Source: an uncultured Trueperaceae bacterium (GTDB lineage Bacteria; Deinococcota; Deinococci; Deinococcales; Trueperaceae). From it: DNA of 16,117 bases. Numbering within the stretch: position 1 is the stretch's first letter; every line of letters starts with the position of its first letter. A model generated the notes under the pieces. It worked only from the letters and a program-made list of their open reading frames with translations, was not told the origin of the DNA and made no database searches. Shown in pieces: positions 1-5,179 of this stretch. The stretch lies in NCBI GenBank assembly GCA_937907415.1, contig CALCHY010000183.1, positions 1-16,117 on the forward strand, given 5' to 3'. The position numbers and the translations under genes are program-made.

Positions 1-12
1 CGCGGTGGCCAG

Positions 13-522
13 GTGCGCTGGCTGGCGGCCTTAGCCGCACTGTTGCTCTTGGCCGCGGGCTGCGCGCCGACGACTGTTGGCACGAGCAGCAGCGCCCCGC
101 TCGTCGTTGGCGCTGGCGGAGACACGGGCGCGCCGGTGCCGCAGGGCGATACCTACTACCTGCGCTTCGATCTCTCGCTCGAGCAGTTCGGGCTAGCGCC
201 ACGTGACCTCCAGGCCGCGCTGTGGGTGCCTTCCGGGTACGCCTCCGACGTCGGCGACGTCACGTCGATGTTCGGCCTCAACGATATTCGTGCGGCAGAG
301 AACTGGACCGTCGAACTAGTTCAAGTGAAGGCGCAGCGCAGGACCGTCACCACGAGCGCGTCGTTCAACCAAACGCGTGTCGACTACTCGCTGTGGGCGG
401 TGGTCAAGGCGGTCGTGCCGAGCGGCATCGTGCCGGGCCCGTACCGCGTGCGCGGCACCTTGCAGGTGCGCTCCGGCGCTACGGCGCCACTGTCGGCGAC
501 CTTGAACATCGCGGCGCCGTAA
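13..522 (+). CDS. Small putative lipoprotein, function unknown
   Basis: Product of about 169 residues exported and lipid-anchored to the envelope. The N-terminus shows a positively charged start, a hydrophobic Leu/Ala core (residues 3-13) and a lipobox LAAGC with the acylated cysteine at residue 17. The mature part begins with a Thr/Ser/Gly/Pro-rich flexible stretch (to about 45) and then a segment of alternating hydrophobic and polar residues that looks beta-rich and may form one immunoglobulin-like sandwich. No enzyme motif is visible and I do not recognise a family. The GTG at 13 is the first start seen, but the frame is open to the window edge (RGGQ precedes it), so the true start could be upstream; the complete signal peptide from GTG argues that it is adequate. 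The gene converges on the DUF4864-like gene, with 6 nt between the stops. Confidence 0.7.
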   Translation: MRWLAALAALLLLAAGCAPTTVGTSSSAPLVVGAGGDTGAPVPQGDTYYLRFDLSLEQFGLAPRDLQAALWVPSGYASDVGDVTSMFGLNDIRAAENWTVELVQVKAQRRTVTTSASFNQTRVDYSLWAVVKAVVPSGIVPGPYRVRGTLQVRSGATAPLSATLNIAAP

Positions 523-528
523 GCGAAC

Positions 529-924
529 TTACAAGTCGACGCCTTCGCGAGCGATACCGCTCAGGCACCACTCGCCTTTGCGGTCGCCTGACTTGGCGAG
601 AGCGACGGCGAAGACGAACGTCACCTGCCCGTCGGACGTTTGAACGGCGACGGTGCCCCTGGCGCTGTCGCCGATCTCCATCACTTCCACCAACTGGGCC
701 GCTGCGCCGTTCACCAGTGGCGAGTAGCGGTCGTTGCCGATGGCGCGCGCGAACTGCACCTCGTTGCCCATGACGCCGCGCATGCGGTCTGACGCCCGCG
801 CGTAGTACGTGACTGCGGTGGCCGCGCCCCCGCCAACCGCGGCGGCTAGTTCCGCAAGCAGCTGGTAGCCGGGGTGTTGCTCCCCGCCGTCCCGCTCTAG
901 CGTCACGCCGTCACGCTGGCCCAA
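529..924 (-). CDS. DUF4864-like conserved protein
   Basis: A small protein of 131 residues without signal peptide or membrane segment. The middle and C-terminal half resemble the DUF4864 family, from memory of its pattern: a helical start, a Tyr/Phe-rich 'ATAVTYYARAS' stretch, a 'YSPLVNG' motif near residues 67-73, a strand ending in DG, a 'VFAVAL' strand, and a terminal GEWCLSGIAREGV-type motif (usually GCWMTDGV). The family function is unknown; its fold suggests an NTF2-like cone. The start is uncertain: TTG at 924 gives a 14 nt overlap with the upstream dehydrogenase gene, while GTG at 906 would give a short gap. Neither has a clear Shine-Dalgarno, so translation is probably coupled to the dehydrogenase. 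It is the last gene of the lysA-gabD cluster. Confidence 0.68.
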   Translation of the reverse strand: MGQRDGVTLERDGGEQHPGYQLLAELAAAVGGGAATAVTYYARASDRMRGVMGNEVQFARAIGNDRYSPLVNGAAAQLVEVMEIGDSARGTVAVQTSDGQVTFVFAVALAKSGDRKGEWCLSGIAREGVDL

Positions 925-2350
925 GTCCGAGCGAGACGTACTTCGTCTGGAGGTACTCCTGGATGCCCCACGGCCCGCCCTCGCGCCCGATGCCCGACTG
1001 CTTGACGCCGCCGAACGGGGCGTACGGCGCGGAGGGTAGCCCGTCGTTCACGCCGACGATGCCGTACTCGAGGGCCTCTGCGACGCGGAAGGCGCGCGCC
1101 AGGTCGCGCGTGTGAACGTACGCCGCTAGACCGAACGGCGTGTCGTTGGCCATGCGGATGGCGTCTGCGTCTTTGCTGAACGTGACGATGGGCGCCACCG
1201 GCCCGAACGTCTCCTCGCTCAGCACGAGAGCGCCCGGTTGCACGCCGGCGAGGACGGTGGGAGCGTAATAGAGCCCGCCGAGTTCGCGACCTCCCGTGAC
1301 GACCGTGGCGCCGCCTGCCACGGCGTCGGCAACGTGGCGCTCAACCTTGGCTACCGCCTGCGCGTCTACCAGTGGACCGATGTCCGTGTTCTGGTCGAGG
1401 GGATCGCCGACGATCAGGCGCTCGGTCGCGGCCGCGAACTGGGCGGTGAACTCGGCGGCGAGCGACTCGTGAACGTAGATGCGGTTAGCGCATACGCACG
1501 TCTGGCCGGCGTTGCGGTACTTGCTCGCCATCACTTGGGTAACGGCGGCAGGCACGTCGGCGTCCGCGAAGACTAAGAACGGTGCGTGACCACCTAGTTC
1601 CAGCGAGATGCGCTTTACCGTCGCCGCTGCCTGCGCGTATAGGAGCCTGCCGACCTCCGTGGACCCCGTGAAGGTGATCTTGCGGATGCGCGGGTCATCC
1701 AACAGCGAGGAAGAGAGCGGCGCCGGGTCGGAAGTTGGCAGCACCTGCAGGGTGCCAGGCGGGCCACCCGCTTCAAGCCACAGGTCGCCGAGGAGGAGGG
1801 CCGAAACCGGCGACTGTTCGGCGGGCTTGAGGATGAAGGTGCAACCAGCCGCCAAGGCGGGGGCGGCCTTGCGCGTGACCATCGCCAGCGGGAAGTTCCA
1901 TGGGGTTATTCCGAACGCCGGTCCAACGGGCTGCGGCATGGCCAGCAGCCGCTTGCTCGTGTCCTGGCCGGGGAAGAGGTCGCCGTAGATTCTGGTGGCT
2001 TCCTCCGCGTACCAGCGGGCGAAGCCGGCCGCATACCGCACTTCGCCGCGCGACTCCTTCAACGGCTTGCCCATCTCGCGCGCCATGGTGGTCGCTAGGT
2101 TCTCGACGTTCTCGAGCATCAGCGCGTGCCAGCGGTTCAGGATGTCTGCCCGTTCGAACGCGCTCGTGGCGCGCCACTCGAGGAAGGCTTCCCACGCCAC
2201 GTCTGCTGCCTGCCGCGCTTCGGCAACGCCACAGTCGGCGACGCGCGCCAGCACCCTCTTGGAGGCGGGTTCGACGACCTCGAAGGTACTCGCAGCTGGG
2301 CGCCAAGCGTCCGTTAGGTAATGACCAGCGAAGTTCTCTAGGTCCCTCAT
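911..2350 (-). CDS. gabD: NAD(P)-dependent succinate-semialdehyde dehydrogenase (GabD-type)
   Basis: A cytosolic aldehyde dehydrogenase of 479 residues, a normal length for the family. It oxidises succinate semialdehyde, or a related omega-semialdehyde such as glutarate semialdehyde, to the acid. Visible landmarks: ITPWNFP (148-154), the nucleotide-binding FTGSTEVG (227-234), the general base Glu251 in ELGG, and the catalytic Cys285 in NAGQTCVCANR (280-290). The double-Cys TCVC and the C-terminal EALEYGIVGVN and FGGVKQSGIGREGG blocks match Escherichia coli GabD closely. In KPAEQSP the Glu at 178 replaces the Ser of E. coli GabD; a Glu here normally binds the adenosine ribose and favours NAD+ over NADP+ (inference). 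It lies 40 nt downstream of the lysA-like gene on the same strand, likely co-transcribed. ATG at 2350 has no obvious Shine-Dalgarno. Confidence 0.9.
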   Translation of the reverse strand: MRDLENFAGHYLTDAWRPAASTFEVVEPASKRVLARVADCGVAEARQAADVAWEAFLEWRATSAFERADILNRWHALMLENVENLATTMAREMGKPLKESRGEVRYAAGFARWYAEEATRIYGDLFPGQDTSKRLLAMPQPVGPAFGITPWNFPLAMVTRKAAPALAAGCTFILKPAEQSPVSALLLGDLWLEAGGPPGTLQVLPTSDPAPLSSSLLDDPRIRKITFTGSTEVGRLLYAQAAATVKRISLELGGHAPFLVFADADVPAAVTQVMASKYRNAGQTCVCANRIYVHESLAAEFTAQFAAATERLIVGDPLDQNTDIGPLVDAQAVAKVERHVADAVAGGATVVTGGRELGGLYYAPTVLAGVQPGALVLSEETFGPVAPIVTFSKDADAIRMANDTPFGLAAYVHTRDLARAFRVAEALEYGIVGVNDGLPSAPYAPFGGVKQSGIGREGGPWGIQEYLQTKYVSLGLGPA

Positions 2351-2390
2351 GGACCGAGTCTAGCGCTGAGCGCCGCCTGGAGGCACTCGC

Positions 2391-3554
2391 TCAGGGGTCC
2401 AGCTCGAGACGCCAGAGGTCAGCCGGCTCCTCGCGGCGGCGCGCCAGCTTCGCCTCGCCAGCCGCGACGGTCACCTCGGCGCCGCGCAGGTGCGACACGT
2501 AGTTCGATGCCATGGCGAACCCGTACGCCCCGGCCCTGCCGACGGCAAGCAGGTCGCCTTGCTGCACGGCGGGTAAGCCGACGTCCTGACCGAGGCGGTC
2601 CGCGTTCTCGCAGAGTGGCCCATCAACGTCCGTGGGGAGAGCGCGCGCGGCTTGAGGCGCTTCGCCGACCAGCCTGATGGGGTGATGAGCGCCGTACAGA
2701 GCCGGACGTAGCAGGTCGGCCATGCCGGCGTCCGCGATAACGTGGCGGCGCCCGGACTCCTTGACGTGCAGTACGCGCGTGAGGAGCGTGCCAGCGTCGG
2801 CCACGATGAAGCGCCCAGGCTCGAGCACGATCTTCACACCGTGGCGCGCGGCGAACGCGGCGTAGGTCTCCGCGAAGGCGTGCAGCGGTGGGTGCGGAAC
2901 CGCGAAGCCGCCGCCGAGATCGACGAGCTCGAGGCCGACGAACTCCTGGTAAAGGGGCTCGAGCGCCGCGACCACCAGGCCCGCGACGCTTTGGTCGTCG
3001 AGCATGGAGCCGGCGTGCACGTGGAACCCGGCGAGCTTGCCTGCTTCGTAGAGCCGGGCGGCGATGGCGCGCGTCGCCTGGAGGGTCTCTCCGAACTTCG
3101 AGGTGGCGGCGGCGGTGGCGAGGTGCTCGTGTGTGTGAGGGTCGAACCCCGGGTTCAGGCGCACGACGAAGCGCGTTTGCGGCGCCTGCACCGAACTCCA
3201 GATGGCGTACGCGCCCTCCGAGTCGAGGCTGACGAGCCCTACGCCGACTGCGGCAGCGCGGGCCGCTAGGGCGGCGGTGTGCCCTGGGCCGCCGAGGATG
3301 ATGGTGGCGGGATCGAAACCTGCCCGGAGGGTGCGCTCCAGCTCCCCTTCCGTTAGCGCCTCCGCCCCTATGCCAAGGCCAGCCAAGTGCCGGAGGATCG
3401 CGCCGTTGGCGTTGGCCTTGACGGCGTAATGCACGAGCGCGCCAGGGAAAGCTGCTTGGAGGTCGGCGACGCGGGCACTGATGGCGTCGAGGTCGTACAC
3501 GTAGGTTGGGGTCCCGTAGCGGGCAGCGACCTCTTGCAAGAGCGCGTCTGTCAT
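2391..3554 (-). CDS. lysA: Diaminopimelate decarboxylase-like PLP enzyme (LysA family)
   Basis: A fold-type III PLP decarboxylase of 387 residues. The LysA family converts meso-diaminopimelate to L-lysine in the cytosol. Visible signs: an N-terminal alanine-racemase-like barrel with the Schiff-base lysine at 46 (HYAVKAN), SKFG (152-155), HVHAGS (178-183, usually HCHIGS), the phosphate-binding glycine loop DLGGGF (212-217), EPGR (245-248), and a C-terminal beta domain with CENAD (315-319) and AGAYGFAMASNY (341-352). The CENAD block replaces the usual CESGD; Cys and Glu, the residues that reach into the partner active site, are kept. It is slightly shorter than the typical 410-430 residues. It heads a minus-strand cluster with gabD. 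Deinococcota commonly make lysine by the aminoadipate route, so a different diamine or carboxylated polyamine substrate is possible. Confidence 0.85.
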   Translation of the reverse strand: MTDALLQEVAARYGTPTYVYDLDAISARVADLQAAFPGALVHYAVKANANGAILRHLAGLGIGAEALTEGELERTLRAGFDPATIILGGPGHTAALAARAAAVGVGLVSLDSEGAYAIWSSVQAPQTRFVVRLNPGFDPHTHEHLATAAATSKFGETLQATRAIAARLYEAGKLAGFHVHAGSMLDDQSVAGLVVAALEPLYQEFVGLELVDLGGGFAVPHPPLHAFAETYAAFAARHGVKIVLEPGRFIVADAGTLLTRVLHVKESGRRHVIADAGMADLLRPALYGAHHPIRLVGEAPQAARALPTDVDGPLCENADRLGQDVGLPAVQQGDLLAVGRAGAYGFAMASNYVSHLRGAEVTVAAGEAKLARRREEPADLWRLELDP

Positions 3555-3564
3555 GAGTTGCGCG

Positions 3565-3570
3565 AGCGTA
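3565..3570 (-). promoter_or_regulatory. Candidate -10 box for lysA cluster
   Basis: Reading the minus strand, TACGCT (TANNNT type) lies 10 nt before the lysA ATG at 3554, which would place transcription start only a few bases before the codon and give a near-leaderless message. No -35 hexamer is evident. It is back-to-back with the TACACT box of the divergent gene at 3608. Confidence 0.35.
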
Positions 3571-3595
3571 GCACGGGGTCATTCACCGAGGCGGT

Positions 3596-3601
3596 TACAC
3601 T
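3596..3601 (+). promoter_or_regulatory. Candidate leaderless -10 box (TACACT)
   Basis: TACACT ends 6 nt before the ATG at 3608, so transcription would start at or beside the A of the start codon. There is no Shine-Dalgarno in the 53 bp gap, which fits leaderless translation as described for many Deinococcus genes. No convincing -35 element. Confidence 0.5.
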
Positions 3602-3607
3602 TACGGC

Positions 3608-4189
3608 ATGAACCGACAACTGCGCAGGGCGCAGGCGAAACTCGACGAGAAGGCAGACAAGGAGAAGAGCAAGAAGCGCGATGCGCGTCGGGCTCGACTA
3701 GCCGCCGTGCGCACGCGGCGCCGCGCTCCAGCTGCGAGCAGTGCCAAGGGTCAGGCTGGCGCGACGGCTGGTCCCGACCTCAAGCAAGTGAACGTGGCTT
3801 CGCTCACGCCGGAACAGCGCCGCAAGCTGCCCGGTCGTTTCTCCGGGGCGCTGATGATCGCCACGGTCTTCTTCATCGTCTTGCAGGCGGCCGTCCCGTC
3901 TACGGAGAGCACGGTGGTTACGAGCCTGACCGGTGCCGGCTTCTTCCTCCTCTTCGGGTACTTCTCCGTGCTCTTCCAGTTGCGCCAGGGCCGCCCCAAC
4001 GCCCTGGCCGTGACTCTGGTCACGGGTCTTGCCTTGACGCTAGGCGTTCTAGCTACGCGCTTCTTCGGCCCGAACGCGGGGCTCGACCTCAACTTCATCA
4101 TCCTGATCGTGGCTGGCGCCGTTGGCGTGGTCGCTGGTGCTTACCTGGGGCGCCTCGTGTTCTACGTCGCGCCCACGCAGCGCCGCTAA
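3608..4189 (+). CDS. Hypothetical membrane protein with basic N-terminal tail
   Basis: I do not recognise this 193-residue protein. Residues 1-50 are highly charged and mostly Lys/Arg with some Ala, likely a cytosolic helical tail that could touch nucleic acid, ribosome or phospholipid head groups. A hinge with a TPEQRRKLPGRF stretch follows (67-78), then four hydrophobic segments at about 79-96, 103-124, 132-152 and 160-187, suggesting a compact four-helix inner-membrane domain with both ends in the cytosol. No catalytic motif is visible. The ATG at 3608 sits just after a leaderless-type -10 box. The stop is 3 nt before the GTG of the nucleosidase gene, so the two are almost certainly co-transcribed and translationally coupled; whether they are linked in function is not clear. 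Confidence 0.75.
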   Translation: MNRQLRRAQAKLDEKADKEKSKKRDARRARLAAVRTRRRAPAASSAKGQAGATAGPDLKQVNVASLTPEQRRKLPGRFSGALMIATVFFIVLQAAVPSTESTVVTSLTGAGFFLLFGYFSVLFQLRQGRPNALAVTLVTGLALTLGVLATRFFGPNAGLDLNFIILIVAGAVGVVAGAYLGRLVFYVAPTQRR

Positions 4190-4192
4190 GCC

Positions 4193-4906
4193 GTGGCGCC
4201 TCACGCCGGGCCGCTCACCGCCGTCATCGGCGCCATGCCTGAGGAGGTCGTCAGGCTGCGCGCGGCCCTAGGTTCGCCGCGCGCGGAAAGCGCTGGGCCG
4301 TTCACTTGGACGAGCGGCGAGTTGGAGGGTTTGCCTGTTCTCCTGGCGGAATGCGGCATCGGTAAAGTCAACGCCGCCGCCCTCACTCAGGCACTGTTGA
4401 GCGCTGGTGCTGGCCGGGTGGTGTTCACCGGCGTCGCGGGCGCCGTCGACCCGTCGTTGGCGGTTGGAGACGTCGTCGTCAGTGTGGACGCGGTGCAGCA
4501 CGACGTCGACGTAACCGGGCTCGGTTATCCGCTCGGTGAGGTCCCCGGCACGGGGCGCGCCTGGGCGGCGGACGCTGAGCTGCGCACCGCGGCGGCGGCC
4601 GCTGCCCGCGAGCTAGGCGGCGTGCGCGTCGTCGAGGGGCGGGTGGCGTCAGGTGACGCCTTCGTCGCCGACCGTGGCAAGGTCGAGTACCTTCGTGAGA
4701 CCTTCGGCGCGGCGTGCGCGGAGATGGAGGGAGCCGCCGTCGCCCAGGTGTGCTCCAGGTGGGGGGTGCCGTTCGTGATCGTGCGGAGCATCTCCGACAC
4801 CGCCGACCATGCGGCTGAGGTTGATTTCAGGGCCTTCACGGAGCTGGCTGCTGGCCGTGCCGAGGCCGTGGTGCGCGGCCTGTTGCGGCGCCTCGCTAGC
4901 GCCTGA
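4193..4906 (+). CDS. mtnN: 5'-methylthioadenosine/S-adenosylhomocysteine nucleosidase
   Basis: A cytosolic hydrolase of 237 residues (family about 230) that cleaves the glycosidic bond of methylthioadenosine, S-adenosylhomocysteine and 5'-deoxyadenosine, releasing adenine and recycling by-products of SAM use. Family marks in order: AMPEE (14-18; Glu18 equals the E. coli Glu12 base), GIGKVNAA (55-62), the ribose/purine loop FTGVAG (78-83), HDVDVTGLGYPLGEVPG (103-119), ASGDAFV (152-158), AEMEGAA (176-182; Glu177, Met178 and Glu179 contact ribose), and RSISDTAD (198-205) with the catalytic Asp202. All catalytic residues are present. The GTG start is 3 nt after the preceding stop, without its own Shine-Dalgarno, so translation is probably coupled. 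A phosphorylase relative is less likely because the EME and SISD motifs are of nucleosidase type. Confidence 0.92.
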   Translation: MAPHAGPLTAVIGAMPEEVVRLRAALGSPRAESAGPFTWTSGELEGLPVLLAECGIGKVNAAALTQALLSAGAGRVVFTGVAGAVDPSLAVGDVVVSVDAVQHDVDVTGLGYPLGEVPGTGRAWAADAELRTAAAAAARELGGVRVVEGRVASGDAFVADRGKVEYLRETFGAACAEMEGAAVAQVCSRWGVPFVIVRSISDTADHAAEVDFRAFTELAAGRAEAVVRGLLRRLASA

Positions 4907-4931
4907 CGCCCGTCGCCCCGACTGGCACCAG

Positions 4932-4957
4932 CTTGTGGTTAATCGGTTAACCACAAG
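4932..4957. promoter_or_regulatory. Perfect palindrome, candidate operator upstream of aceE
   Basis: An inverted repeat with 11-bp perfect arms (CTTGTGGTTAA and TTAACCACAAG) around the 4-nt centre TCGG. It is AT-rich compared with its surroundings, has no T-run after it, and lies 26 nt after the nucleosidase stop and 25 bp upstream of a candidate -10 box at 4983. That position favours a dimeric regulator site for the pyruvate dehydrogenase operon. A weak rho-independent terminator for the nucleosidase operon is the alternative. Confidence 0.6.
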
Positions 4958-4982
4958 GTACGTGGCGCGGCCCTGGTTGGCG

Positions 4983-4988
4983 TAAGAT
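4983..4988 (+). promoter_or_regulatory. Candidate -10 box for aceE-aceF (TAAGAT)
   Basis: TAAGAT, in TANNNT form, is the best -10-like hexamer in the 273 bp gap 4907-5179. Use of it would give a leader of about 185 nt before the aceE ATG. No TTGACA-like hexamer is found at the usual distance, which would fit an activator bound at the palindrome just upstream. A second weaker option is TTGCAG (4995) with TACCGT (5020), 19 nt apart. Apart from these and the palindrome I see no gene in this gap. Confidence 0.3.
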
Positions 4989-5165
4989 AAGGCGTTGCAG
5001 TGAGGCCAGGCACGGCGGCTACCGTCGGCGCACGCGGTCAACCGGCCAGGCCCACTCTAGCTAGGCAGAACCCCGACCAATGGCGGGTACCACGGTAAGC
5101 GTTCGGCCACAGCCGCGGTCAAGCACCGCGCGCCGGGCACGAGCCGAAAGCGGCACGAGTGCGCG

Positions 5166-5171
5166 AGAGGA
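5166..5171 (+). promoter_or_regulatory. Ribosome binding site deciding the aceE start
   Basis: AGAGGA lies 8 nt before ATG 5180. This supports that codon over the in-frame GTG at 5159, which would add seven charged residues and would leave the AGAGGA inside the gene. Confidence 0.65.
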
Positions 5172-5179
5172 CTGAACAC

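Noticed and set aside
222..773. 183-residue Arg-rich plus-strand frame
   Set aside because: Out of frame with the lipoprotein and antisense to the DUF4864-like gene; its composition is typical of a GC-rich shadow frame.
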